From the NCBI GenBank assembly GCA_036898135.1, contig CM072516.1, positions 22,995,239 through 23,059,238 of the forward strand: a stretch of 64,000 bases of DNA, in the 5' to 3' direction. A program made the position numbers and the translations under genes. The notes under the pieces were generated by a model. The model was not told the DNA's origin. It worked only from the letters and a program-made list of their open reading frames with translations, and made no database searches. The number at the start of each line of letters is the position of its first letter. The first letter of the stretch is position 1. Origin of the DNA: Oncomelania hupensis. Lineage: Eukaryota > Mollusca > Gastropoda > Littorinimorpha > Pomatiopsidae. Of the stretch, positions 49,460 through 61,700 are shown piece after piece.

Positions 49460-49743
49460 ATCTATTTTTCCGCCGAATCGTCCATATGATTTCTTAAGAA
49501 AGTTCCCGTCGAAAGCGCATTGGATCTTAGCTGCGCTAAAATCAACATTTTTGGGGGTAAGTTTTTGTATTATTTTGTCTACTGAAGCACGTTTCGTTTC
49601 ACTTGGCTAAATATTTGAGAAAAACCGCATCTATTAAAAGAAAAAAAGGAAGCCAAATCTCGCATGATGTGTTTCCGCTCGTGACTTGAAATGATGTGTT
49701 TCCGCTCGTGACTTGGCGCCCTTTATAAACAAAGAACATCCGT

Positions 49744-50583
49744 TTCTCACTCAAGTGGGGCCGGGTAGCTCAGTTGGTAAGAGCGTCTTGCTAGTAACCG
49801 AAAGGTCGCTGGTTCGAATCCCGGATTGGTCAACGTGTGATCATATTATTTTCCCCTTTACCAACAACTGGCCCGCTGGTGTCAGTATAAATCGGTCCAG
49901 TAGTCACCTATATGCGAAAGTGTCGTGTGACTATAATCTACCAACAACAACAACAACAACATTTCTCACTCAGTTGGTAAGAGCGTCTTGCTAGTAACCG
50001 AAAGGTCGCTGGTTCGAATCCCGGATTGGTCAACGTGTGATCATATTATTTTCCCCTTTACCAACAACTGGCCCGCTGGTGTCAGTATAAATCGGTCCAG
50101 TAGTCACCTATATGCGAAAGTGTCGTGTGACTATAATCTACATACAAACAACTTCTCACTCATGGGGTCGGGTAGCTCAGTTGGTAAGAGCATCTTGCTA
50201 GTAACCGAAAGGTCGCTGGTTCGAATCCCGGATTGGTCAACGTGTGATCATATTATTTTCCCCTTTACCAACAACTGGCCCGCTGGTGTCAGTATAAATC
50301 GGTCCAGTAGTCACCTATATGCGAAAGTGTCGTGTGACTATAATCTACAAACAAACAAACAATTTCTCACTCACAAAGTCCCCTATACGCTTCCGTGTCC
50401 GGGGACGGTAATCTACTCAACGAAACGAAACATTCTCACTCATGGACGTCCCTTATACGCTTATTGTGTCCGGGAACGTTAATTTTACTCAAAAAAAAAA
50501 AAAAAAAAAAATTCTCACTCAGTCTCGTCTCCTATACGCCAAGGTGTGCGGGGACGTTAATTTTACTCTTGTCTTCTCACTCA
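49744..50583 (+). mobile_element. Cluster of six SINE copies punctuated by a shared 10-bp word
   Basis: TTCTCACTCA occurs exactly at 49744, 49963, 50153, 50364, 50433, 50512 and 50574. Between them lie a full-length tRNA-derived SINE (A-box TAGCTCAGTTGGTAAGAGC, B-box GGTTCGAATCC), a copy cut within the A-box, another full copy, and three pieces of 50-70 bp holding only the 3' end (CCTATACGC...GGGGACG...TAATTTTACTC) plus an A-rich or CAA-rich tail. The heads are SINE heads and not functional tRNA genes, because the anticodon stem pairs poorly. Confidence 0.85.
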
Positions 50584-50725
50584 GTTTTATTGCGTCTGTT
50601 CAACAGCTTCAGTACAACAACCGCTGATTTTTACGACTTTATGTTTATACAGTAAATAACTAACATTTTAATTATTTTTTTTCAATCTTCTATCGCTGAT
50701 GATGATGGTTTCATGATCTATCTTT

Positions 50726-51225
50726 CGATCGAGTCACAGTAAAATGTCAGTCTTGATCGAGTGTGTTACGTCTTTTCAGTTTTCTTTTCTCTTTGTAAAC
50801 TCGTGGGTCTCCTACAGTCTTAAGTTTAGTCCATGATCGATCGAGTCACAGTAAAATGTCAGTCTTGATCGAGTGTGTTACGTCTTTTCAGTTTTCTTTT
50901 CTCTTTGTAAACTCGTGGGTCTCCTTAGTCCGTGATCGATCGAGTCACAGTAAAATGTCAGTCTTGATCGAGTGTGTTTAGTCTTTTCAGTTTTCTTTTC
51001 TCTTTGTAAACTCGTGGGTCTCCTACAGTCTTAAGTTTACTGTTTAGTCCGTGATCGATCGAGTCACAGTAAAATGTCAGTCTTGATCGAGTGTGTTACG
51101 TCTTTTCAGTTTTCTTTTCTCTTTGTAAACTCGTGGGTCTCCTACAGTCTTAAGTTTAGTCCGTGATCGAGTGTGTTTAGTCTTTTCAGTTTTCTTTTCT
51201 CTTTGTAAACTCGTGGGCCTCCTAC
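50726..51225. repeat. Minisatellite, unit about 100-119 bp
   Basis: Four units and a partial fifth, with CGATCGAGTCACAGTAAAAT starting at about 50726, 50838, 50937 and 51056. Each is followed by TCTTTTCAGTTTTCTTTTCT and AACTCGTGGG. Length differences come from internal deletions. Confidence 0.9.
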
Positions 51226-51502
51226 ATACGTACGTAGTATGTATAGTATGTAATTGAGGCCCACGAAAGATGAGACTTCCCAGCCTGTGGTTTTAATCAA
51301 TGAAATTAGTTCTTTATTTTGTTTATATTTCATCATTCAGCATTATCATCTCGGGAATAAACTGTTCAACTTCACCAATAAATGGGAAAAGGCTTAATCT
51401 GCCGTAATGAAGAACGATGCTGATGATCATAGCTATTTCAGTTCAAAGTAGCCTGTTATAGTATTTCAATTGTAAACTAAACTTTGTAATTATTACTAGT
51501 AT

Positions 51503-51714
51503 CAGGGGCGGATCTGGGGGGGGTGCACCGGGTGCACGTGCACCCCCCCACGGACGACCAAAAAAAAAAAAAAAAAAAAGAAGAAGAAGAAAGAAGAGGA
51601 AGGAGAAAAAGAAGAGGAAGAAGAATATTCAGAATATCCATAATATTCATAATAATCATCATGCTAATAATCATGCTAATCATCATCATCAGCAGCAGCA
51701 ACAGCAGCATAATG

Positions 51715-51777
<63 letters not shown>

Positions 51778-51822
51778 TTAATAATAATAAAAAGAAGAAG
51801 AAGAAGAAGAAGAATAGAGGAC

Positions 51823-51882
<60 letters not shown>

Positions 51883-52032
51883 GGACAGTAATAATAATAA
51901 TAATAATAATAATATTAATAATAATAATAAAAATAAGAAGAAGAAGAAGAAGAAGAAGAAGATGTATTTAAAGTCTTTCCACCAAAGTGATACAATAATA
52001 ATTTATTTAAAGTCTTTCCACCAAAGTGATAC

Positions 52033-52104
<72 letters not shown>

Positions 52105-52151
52105 CGTCATTTACCTCAAAGATGCTGAAAAAGCGCTATATAAGAATGATA

Positions 52152-52218
<67 letters not shown>

Positions 52219-53176
52219 CATTATCTCCTATTTTCTTTCCCATATCAATCCCTGCCCTCTTCACGCCTCAATCTCCTGTTACCCCCACCCCCTCCCTCCT
52301 TTCTTCTTTCGTTTACTCACACTCACCAATCGGCCTACACATGTTAGACATGTAACAGCTCAACTTCAAAGAACGCCGGCCAATTATGACGTGTAACATC
52401 CGCTAAAACGTCATATGCCGCTTGCATTTTGCGTTTATGTAAGAGGTTTATTTTCAATGTAAAACATTTATTTCCTTGTGCGCTGGGCTCATTGTTGATA
52501 GAAGCGGGGACTGTCCAGCCTGTAGACTAAACAAGCACAGTGTCAATGATTAGCGCATGATGACAAGACCGGAAATTGGGCGAGAATACCTCTGCTTATT
52601 TCGTTTAATTAAACTCCTCTCATTCCAGCTCTATGTAGAAGAGTTCATTTTATATTGTGTCACTCTTTATTTAGATAGACGTCAAAGAAGCAACAGCCTA
52701 GCGTTGTTGCACATCATTAGTGTTAGTTACCAGTTTTTAGGAGTATTTCTATTTTGTGAAAAGACATTTTATATTGTGCTGAACCATTTTGTGACCTACC
52801 TCACACTGAAGTGGTATGTACATATTTTGTTTGATAATGATGATAGGGATAGAGCAAGGACACCTACAAGGACACCTCGTTTATTCTTGTTAATATTATT
52901 CTAATCCTGTTTATTCCTAAAATGTATATTTACAGCAGTTATAGCAACAGCTTGATCTAAGTACAATTAGGTAGCAACTCAACAACAAAAGAAAGTGTTA
53001 ACACATGTATGTCAGGGCGTTTTGCCCATAAACTGTTGTTTTGAAAGAATAACTGTTCTTTGCTATGAATCTGAGGTAAGATACAAAAACTTCTCTCTAA
53101 CCCCCCCCCCCCCCCCCCAAAAAAAAAAAGAAAAAAAAAGTGCACCCTCCCGCGTGAACCTGCTGATCCGCCCTTG
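51503..53176. mobile_element. hAT-like non-autonomous element filled with microsatellites
   Basis: The ends CAGGGGCGGATC and GATCCGCCCTTG form imperfect inverted repeats, extended by GGTGCAC near both ends. AGTAT flanks both sides (51498-51502, 53177-53181). The interior is mainly (GAA)n and (AAT)n tracts at 51580-52217 and a poly-C/poly-A block at 53101-53130. No transposase is recognised. The short duplication makes the superfamily uncertain. Confidence 0.5.
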
Positions 53177-53181
53177 AGTAT

Positions 53182-54928
53182 GATATTAGTATTACTAGTA
53201 TTATACTATAATCAATGATTACAAAAAGTAACACGTTTTAATATTTATTTCTCGCTATTGTCAGCATAATTATTAATTTCATCACAGAAAACGTGTAAAA
53301 TAGGCCTTTATAGTATGAATCTATAATTATGAGCATTTTTTAACATTGGTATCGTGACTTTGTAGGTCTGCAAGTATCAATATTCATCTATAGCCTAAAC
53401 TGTTTTACTTATTTGGAGAAGCAGCTACTGCAGTTGAATTTACAAGTAGCCTAAATTGTCTACAGTCATCACAGTGATCACTGATAGTAACATAATGAAA
53501 TAAATATGTTGAAATATCAAACTTAATTGTATCCCGTCAGCTTCTTCATTACATATCTTTCATATGTTCACAAATAACAAAGGATAATAGGGATAGCATC
53601 TTTGGTGATAGTTCATACTGGTACTTTGAAATTTCAAAATAAATTTAAATTGGAGCAATGATTTGTTTTTAAATGTAAATATAATTATATATATGTTCAA
53701 GTTATTTTTTTTTATAATGCTGCTATATTCTAGAATTGGCTGCCCATGATTTTTAGAATTCCATCAATGACCGCCAATTCTAGAATTCTAGAATAAGATC
53801 TGTAAATTCTAGAATTGCCCGCCAAATAATATAATGTGCGGCACAAATCACAAGTCTTTTGGCCCTTTAAAATGTTTCTTTTACATCTTATCAGAGATCT
53901 ATTTAACATGACAAGTATTCCAGTAAACTTCTAAATAAAAGAATGCATAAAATATCGTTGGCGTCCATTCAAAACCTCGTATATCCCAAAATACAGTTTT
54001 GAGAAAAATGAAAAAAACTGTTTTAAAAAATCAGGTGTCACCAAAACAAATGGTTTCAGTATAATTTGCATTCAGTATTGAACAGGAAATTTGGTAATAG
54101 TGACAAGATTTAGAGCGCATGCTTGTTTGAGAAATAGACAAAAATGTTCACATACGAGGTTTTTACTATTTTGTACGAGCTGGAAGTTGCAAATTACGAG
54201 GTTTTGACTGTTTTGCTTGAGCTTGAAGTAGCAAGTTATAAGGATTAGTCACAATAGCAAACAACAAAGGAAACATTAATACAAAATAAAAGACCGAAAA
54301 ATGCATGTAGAGAACGGTTTTTTCCTGGGTTTTTAAAATTTGATTATTGTACAGCGTTTTTGATTGGCTAGGATTCTTGAGCCAATGAGAGAAGATATAA
54401 TTCGAAATAGGGGCAAAGTTACTCACTCGAATTGTGTGTGCCAGACGGTGCGGTCATATGTGGTAGGCCAGGAAAAGGGAAAAAAAGATTTTAAAAAAAG
54501 AAAGAAAAGTAAAAAGTTAACTGTGAAAAATAAAGAGGTAGAAAGCATTGAAACTAATCAAGGTGAATTGGTTTGTGGGACTTTCTCTCTGGAAGTTAAT
54601 AATTTTGTGCTGTAAAGATTACAGGTATTTATAATGTTTTTCATGATTGTAAAACGTCGGATAAGTATATTTTTGGTGTTGCATTTGTTGTATTGAAAGG
54701 TGGTGAGCTGTTGTCCACTGAGATGGAATATTGAATTTTCATTGATGTAATAATATTATTAATTACGTGGGATGATAGTTGTAGAGTAGTAGATAATGTA
54801 ATATGAATGAAAGGCGTGAGCATGTTTGATAGTAATTTTCATTCATGAAGTGATTACCTGGATATGAATAATAGTGGTGAAGGAAGAAAAGTGGTGATCG
54901 CATACGAAACGGAATTGAAAAAGTGAAT
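53182..54928. other. Non-coding DNA, no gene recognised
   Basis: AT-rich. It contains repeated TTCTAGAATT palindromes at 53730-53825 and an imperfect duplication of about 42 bp at 54153-54237 (ACGAGGTTTT...GAGCT). Near 54362-54390, ATTGGCT and AGCCAAT form an inverted CCAAT pair upstream of a lysine-rich frame of about 76 codons (54388-54615). That frame has no recognisable relative. Confidence 0.4.
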
Positions 54929-55490
54929 AACGAAGGGAGGTCAGCACCCTGATGAAGAACGGAAAGGCCGCTGGACCAGACGACATCCCAGCAGAGGCTC
55001 TAAAAGCGGACTTGGAAGCATCAGTGGAGATGCTGTACCCACTCTTTGAGAGGATCTGGTAGGAAGAAGATGTTCCGGCAGACTGGAAGGTTACCTGATC
55101 AAGCTTCCCAAGAAAGGTGACCTCTTCTTTCCCATAGCCAACAGCAGATGCTAGAGAAGACAAATGCAGTGGCGGTCACATCGTCGGAGGTCGGCCTCAA
55201 CATCCACAAGGACAAGAGCAAGATCCTGAAGATCAACTCCATCAGTACCGAACCAGTCATCGTAAATGAAAGTCCCTTGGAAGAAGTGCAGTCCTTCACC
55301 TACCTGGGTAGCATCATTGATCAGCAGGGCGGCACAGATGCGGATGTCAAGGCTAGGATCGGCAAAGCAAGAGCTGTCTTCATTCAGCTCAAGAGCATCT
55401 GGACCTCAAGAGAACTGTCTTTGACCACCAAGATATGGGTATTCAACTCCAGCGTGAAGTCAGTCTTACTGTAGGGAGCAGAGACATAGA
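54929..55490 (+). mobile_element. Internally deleted RTE-like LINE relic
   Basis: 54945-55080 reads LMKNGKAAGPDDIPAEAL, an RT motif 1 region. After a deletion, 55148-55474 gives EVGLNIHKDKSKILKIN and VQSFTYLGSIIDQQGGT, the thumb of RTE-like LINEs. The catalytic palm is missing. Confidence 0.8.
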
Positions 55491-55934
55491 AACATAGGAA
55501 ATAACTTCTGGTGTGCATCCTACTAACGTTTTTGTTCTTGTACATGCTGAATGTGTCCCTCTGTGCACTTGGATTGGAAGGTTTTTTCTACTGGCATCTC
55601 TGTACCATTTAAAATAACTTCAGCTCCCACCATTGTCGTGAGCAAAAATGTACAGAGGTTATGAAAATATTTTCTGCAGTAGAAACGGACACTCCGCACA
55701 TACGGGACAAAGGCAGATAATCAATATCTTGCCACAGTTTAGCTGACATCAATAAGAATTGATTGCGTGGCGAAATGCATAAAACACTTTCAGTGCGTAA
55801 ATAAGTCAAACAATTTACCGCAGGCCCTAATAGTCCTGTATAGTAATGCAGGAGAGATTTATCAAACTCTAGAGCATCGACAAACAGGAAAAAAAAGGTC
55901 AGCTCCAAGCATTTTTGACTTCGGAAAATTAGGC
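55491..55934. other. No feature recognised
   Basis: Sequence between the LINE relic and the satellite. Small frames on both strands show no known domain. Confidence 0.4.
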
Positions 55935-56287
55935 TATGCTCCTAGCCATGTAGCAATGTATAAATAGCGGCACCGCCAAAACGTCCAACCATCTAGCAAT
56001 GTATAAAAATAGAGTACCGCCGAAACGTCCAGACATGTTACAATGTATAAAATATAGTACCGCCGAAATGTTCAGGTATAAAATATAGTACCGCCGAAAC
56101 ATCCAGTCATCTAGCAATGTATAACATAGAGTACCGCCGAAACGTCCAGACATGTTCCAATGTATAAAATATAGTACCGCCGAAACATCCAGTCATCTAG
56201 CAATGTATAAAATAGAGTACCGCCGAAACGTCCAGACATGTTACAATGTATAAAATATAGTACCGCCGAAACATCCAGTCATCTAGC
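55935..56287. repeat. 43-bp satellite with alternating subtypes, left part
   Basis: About eight monomers of 43 bp alternate between two types, ATCTAGCAATG...GAAACGTCCAGAC and ATGTTACAATG...GAAACATCCAGTC, making an 86-bp higher-order unit. All share TAAAATA, AGTACCGCCGAAA and TCCAG. The array resumes at 63672 beyond a nested insertion. Confidence 0.9.
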
Positions 56288-57591
56288 TGTTACGTTGAAA
56301 CGCGAAAGGTGGTAGTATGTCTGAAACGTGCACGATAGATCTAATTGTTTCGCTTTGAAAAGTATTCAATAATAGAGTGTATAGATTGAGTTTGCATTGC
56401 TGTTAGGAGAAGCTTTGTATACCATTGATAATTTTCGTTAGTCGATATTATTGGAGAATTCTCTAGATTTGCTTGTTTACTGTCGATAGAAGCTTCGCGA
56501 TGTTTGAGAACATTCTTGGACAGAAAGGAAAATTGTATGACGTAAAACAGTGATGATGAAGTTAATACTGCTCAAAACAATTGAAGAGCCACCTTTGTTT
56601 TTTGGTCACTTATGAACTTGGTAAAATATCGAAGTATTTTGAATTGTTCAAAATATCTTTTTGGTCTGTTTGCATGCAGCATTGAAGAGTCAACGTGAAA
56701 GTGAAAAAAAAAAGAGTTGAATTTGTTGTCAGCAACCTTCTTTTATCAGGTAAATTAGCACTTCAGGCACGTGAAAAATGCTGCCAGTTTAAGCGTTTCC
56801 ATATGAATTAGCAGAAATAATGGACAAAAACCCTGCTTTGCACAGTAAAGCCATGCCAGTAGAGAACACAAATCAGTGATTGTAGTCAGTGTAATGGGTA
56901 TAAATGTTACAATTTTTCCAACTTGGTTAACCATGCCCCCAAGACGACGTCTGAGTGAAGCAGACCGGGGTCGGGCTCTTGCCTGGCTTGAAGAAGGTGT
57001 TGGGGTGTGAGAGACTGGCCGCCGACTAGGAGTACACCATGCAGTCATACAAAGGCTGAGAAATCGTTTCAACGACACGTCCTCTTTTCTGACGAATCGC
57101 GCTTCACTAGGTCCTTCCATGACGGCAGAAATCGGGTCTGGAGGCGAGAAGGCGAGCGCTACCACGACGCGACTGTTATGGAGCGCGACAGATACGGTGG
57201 AAAGTCCATCATGGTGTGGGGTGGAATGGGAAGGGCCCACAGAACACCTCTTCACAGAGTTGAGGGCAACCTGACTGGCGTCGGCTACAGGGACAACATC
57301 CTGGAGCCCATCGTCATCCCCGCTTTGCAAGCCATGGGCGCCGGCGCCATCTTCCAGGATGACAATGCGCGGCCGCACCGAGCCAGGGTGGTTAACGAGT
57401 TCCTCCAGCAGCAGAGGGTCAACCGCCTGCAGTGGCCAGCATGCTCACCTGACCTCAACCCAGTAGAGCACCTCTGGGACGAGCTGGGCCGCCGAGTTCG
57501 GGCAAACCATCCCCCAGCCTTGAACCTGGATCACCTCATCGGGATGCTCGAACAAGAGTGGCACAACATCCCTCAAATGACTCTGAGAAGG

Positions 57592-58219
57592 TGTTACGTT
57601 GAAACGCGAATGGTAGTACGTCGGAAACGTGTACGATAGATCTAATCGTTTCGTTTTGCAAAGTATTCAGTAATGGAGTTTATTTACCTTTGATTTGAGT
57701 TTGCATTGTTGTTAGGAGTGGTTTTGTATAACGTTGATAATTTTCGTTGGTCGATATTATTGAAGAATTTTCGTGATCTGTCGATAGAAATTTCCCGATG
57801 GATATCGAAGGTCGTGAATGTTCCCGGAAGTAGAGGAAATAGGTATGAAGTAAGTCAGTGATGACGATCTTTAGTTCGATTGGTGGCAGTACGTCATTTC
57901 TACCATGTACCAAATTGTTCCAGAAGGGAGAGAGGTTATTTAATCGTGTGCCGAGTTGCTGTTGAGAGAGAGTAAAGTTGTTGATAGTGATTTGGAGAGT
58001 TGCTGTGAAAGTTGTTGAGTTGAGTTGAGAATTGTATGCAGTTGTCGATGTATGCTGAATAAAAGTGGAAAACTTCATACGTCGACTTTGTGACTTGTAT
58101 GCTGTTTTGGACGGGCTGCGTGAATAAACGAATCTGAGTTACACCCTATCAGGAATTCAGCATTGGGGCTGAATCAGATACTGATAAAGAAAAACACCAT
58201 CATCGAACTGAGTGTAACA
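57592..58219 (+). repeat. Gyp-3 5' LTR
   Basis: 628 bp, TGTTACG...GTGTAACA. Confidence 0.93.
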
Positions 58220-58681
58220 TTTTGGGGGTCAAGCCGCGATTCACGCCATAGCCAAGGGTTCAACTGCTACAACAAGCGAGTCAACGTTACGAGAGGCAGT
58301 CATCGAGGGTAGCCGCCAACGAGTTGCGTCGAGAGGGGCCAACATACTGGGACTACATCCGATAGGTTCGGGTTGACTGCAAGGGCGTGTAGTCGCCGAA
58401 GAGTTGCTTCGTGAGCGAACAACAGAGCGGGACTACGTGGCTGCCGCAGGACTACGTCGAGGGACAGTCTCGGAGCTACATCGCCAGTATTAGAGAGAGC
58501 GACGAGCGGACGTCGCGTCTACTTCAGCACAGGAGCGTGTACATCAACACCAGCGTGGTGCAGCGTCGCATACGACGAGGACAGCGGGGCCTGCGTCAGC
58601 GAAAGCGACTAGTGACAAGCATCAGCGCTACTGCAGAAAGCGTGCTGTTCTAGAACAGTCTAGAAAGGTACAGCACAGTCA

Positions 58682-58712
58682 AGAACTTTCTAGAAAAAGA
58701 ACTTTCCAGAAG
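58682..58712 (+). promoter_or_regulatory. Heat-shock-element-like repeats in the Gyp-3 leader
   Basis: Two copies of GAACTTTC(T/C)AGAA lie directly before the gag ATG. This is the shortest of the three arrays. Confidence 0.45.
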
Positions 58713-58719
58713 CATCAAG

Positions 58720-61700
58720 ATGGCTGACTTCTGGCAGAAAGGGGTTGCTCTGAATCTAAAAGGCAAACAGCTGACGGAGTACGTCAAATCCCAGGAGAGA
58801 ATACAAGAACGAGAATTAGAAGAGCAGCGTCGCCGCGACGAAAGAGAACTAGAACAGCAACGTCAAGAGAGAGAAGAGCAGCGTCGCCAAGAAGAAAGAG
58901 AAGAAAAGCGTCGACGTGACGAGATGGAAGAGAGACGATTAGAGGCTGAGCGTCAATTCCAATTAGAAATGGCGCGCATCCAACAACAGCAGCGCGCGCC
59001 ACAAGTTATCAGTGACTTCAAGGCTCCAAAATTGCCAGTGTTCGTCGACGAAAAGGACCAGATCGACAGTTATCTAGCGAGGTTTGAAAGGTTCGCCGAA
59101 AGCGCTAAATGGCAACGTCAAGACTGGGCGATCATACTCAGCGCACTACTGACGGGGAAGGCGCTCGATGTCTACAGTAGACTGTCGAATAATGACGCCA
59201 AAGACTACGACGTTTTGAAAGCGGCCCTATTGCAGTGCTACAACTTTACAGAAAAGGGCTACCGTCAACGCTTTCGTGAATGCCGGCCTTTGTCAGACGA
59301 GACACCAAAGCAATTTGTGGAGCGCCTGTCATCATACCTACACAAGTGGGTGGAATTATCAGGCAAAGGGAAGACTTACGAGAGTCTCCATGAGCTGATC
59401 GTGAGGGAACAATTACTCAACGCCTGTCCTAAGGACCTTGCGATCCACTTGGAAATACAAAAGTTGCAGACGCTAAAAGACGTTGCTGAGGCTGCTGAAA
59501 GATATCTCATCGCTCATGGGAAGACCCTGGGGCCACCCAGCGCAACGAAACATTTTCAGAAGACTGGAAACCATGGGAACCAGATCCAGGGAAGTCAGAC
59601 AAGCCAGAGACAGACGGACTCCACGCCTCCTCCCAGGGAAGGGCATTCAAGAGGCTGTTTCACCTGCAACGCTACAGACCACAGAGCGGCTAACTGTCCT
59701 CAAAACAAAAATAGCGTACAGCGGGGCAGTACGGACAATGCAGCGGTGGGCAACCGACAGAGACGTTTCTCCAATCAACGGCAAACCAGTAGATCTGACC
59801 ATCAAGTGTGCGGCGGGAGCGTCATTCTTCCGAGCGAGACCGAGCGCACAGCTACCCCTGCGGACGTGCAAGAGTGCATAACCGATGGCCAACTCCTCCT
59901 TGCCAACGGGAAATCCATCTCCGTCGTCGCCAGCGCAGCTGTGACCGTACAGAACATGCCTGTTTCAAAGGGACGCGTCGGAAATCATGAAGTGACTGTT
60001 TTAAGAGACTCTGGCTGCAGTGGGGTCATCGTCAGAGAAGACCTAATCGCTAAAGAACAGTTCACTGGCGATTCAAAATGGACACTTATGACCGACAGCA
60101 AATGTGTGAGAGCGCCAGTTGCGAAGATTCATGTCAACACCCCTTTCTACATAGGCGAAGTCGAAGCGGTTTGCCTGAAGAAGCCGCTGTATGATTTGAT
60201 GATCGGGAATATCGACGGCGCGAGACGACCCGACGACCCCGATCCAGAGTGGAGTCCTGCCTCAACTCAACACGTCGAAGTTGTGGAGGAGGATCCATTG
60301 CCGTTTCCCGATGGAGACCTTACAGAGCTGCTACGGGATAATGTGGCTACTCCGGCTCAGCCCTGCCGACCAGAGATCGTCGGTGCTGTTACTACCAGGG
60401 CCCAGGCCAAGAGAGACAAGACGTCTACGCCACTGAAGGTCGCCGACAACTCTAAAGCTGCCATCGTGGACAGAGATAAGCTGATTCAGCTCCAGGAAGC
60501 TGATAGCACTTTAAACAAGTACAGGAACCGCCAAGATCACGTGACCAAACGCAGTGGCACGGTCTATTTTGAGGTGAAGGCCAAGATCCTGTACCGAATC
60601 TTCCAGCACCCGAGGGTCAACGGAGGGAAACCACTACGTCAAGTCTTGGTACCGTTACCCCTAAGGCGCCAGGTGATGGAAGTAGCGCATGACTCAATCA
60701 TGGGAGGTCACCTAGGTATCAAGAAGACGTCGGATAGAATCCAGGCGGTGTTCTACTGGCCAGGACTTTATGCGGACGTCAGCCGTTTCTGCCGATCATG
60801 TGACATATGCCAGAAGACCATACCTCGAGGAAGGGTCCCGAAAGTACCTATGCAGAGGATGCCTTTAATCGACCGACCTTTCAAGAGGGTGGCCTTAGAC
60901 TTAATCGGCGAAATAAGACCTCCGAGTGAAGAAGGTCATCGATGGGTACTGACTTTAGTGGACTATGCGACTCGGTACCCAGAAGCAGTGCCACTGAAGA
61001 AGATTGACACTGAAACTGTAGCAGAGGCACTGGTGGACATGTTCAGCAGACTTGGAGTGCCTGAAGAAATCCTGACAGACCTCGGGACGCAGTTCGTCTC
61101 TGACTGCATGAAGGAGGTCAACAGATTGCTGAGCATCCGGCATTTAACTACGACACCCTACCATCCAATGTGCAACGGGCTCGTCGAAAAGTTCAATGCT
61201 ACGTTGAAGTCCACCCTGAAGAAACTGTGCAGCGAGCAGCCCAGACAATGGCATCGTTACATCAACGCCTTACTGTTCGCCTACAGAGAAGTGCCGCAGG
61301 AGTCCACCGGCTTTTCTCCGTTCGAGTTGCTGTACGGAAAAACCATCCGAGGGCCGATGCACATCCTAAAAGAACTGTGGACGAAAGAAGTAGACACCCC
61401 AGAGGTGAAGAACAGCTACCAGTACGTGTTTGAGCTACGGGAGAAGCTGGAGCAGACTCTCGAGATAGCCAGAGAAAACCTGAAGAAGTCCCAAGACTGT
61501 GGAAAGCACTACTACGATCGTAGGGCTGTGAACAGGAAGTTCAAACCTGGCAACAAAGTGCTGGTGCTGCTACCTACCGACCACAATAAGTTGCTGATGC
61601 AGTGGAAAGGCCCGTACGAAGTGGAGACCGTGGTGGGGATCAACGACTATAAGGTGAAGGTCGGCCAGCATTCCAAGATATACCACGCCAACCTCCTTAA

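Noticed and set aside
49757..50240. Functional tRNA genes
   Set aside because: A- and B-boxes are present, but the anticodon stem pairs poorly, the sequence continues into a conserved SINE body, and copies are tailed and truncated.
49744..50583. CRISPR-like array because of the regularly repeated 10-mer
   Set aside because: The repeat is too short, the spacers are related SINEs, and the setting is an animal genome.
52557..52904. 115-residue plus-strand frame
   Set aside because: No domain was recognised. It lies inside the microsatellite-filled transposon and has low complexity at the end.
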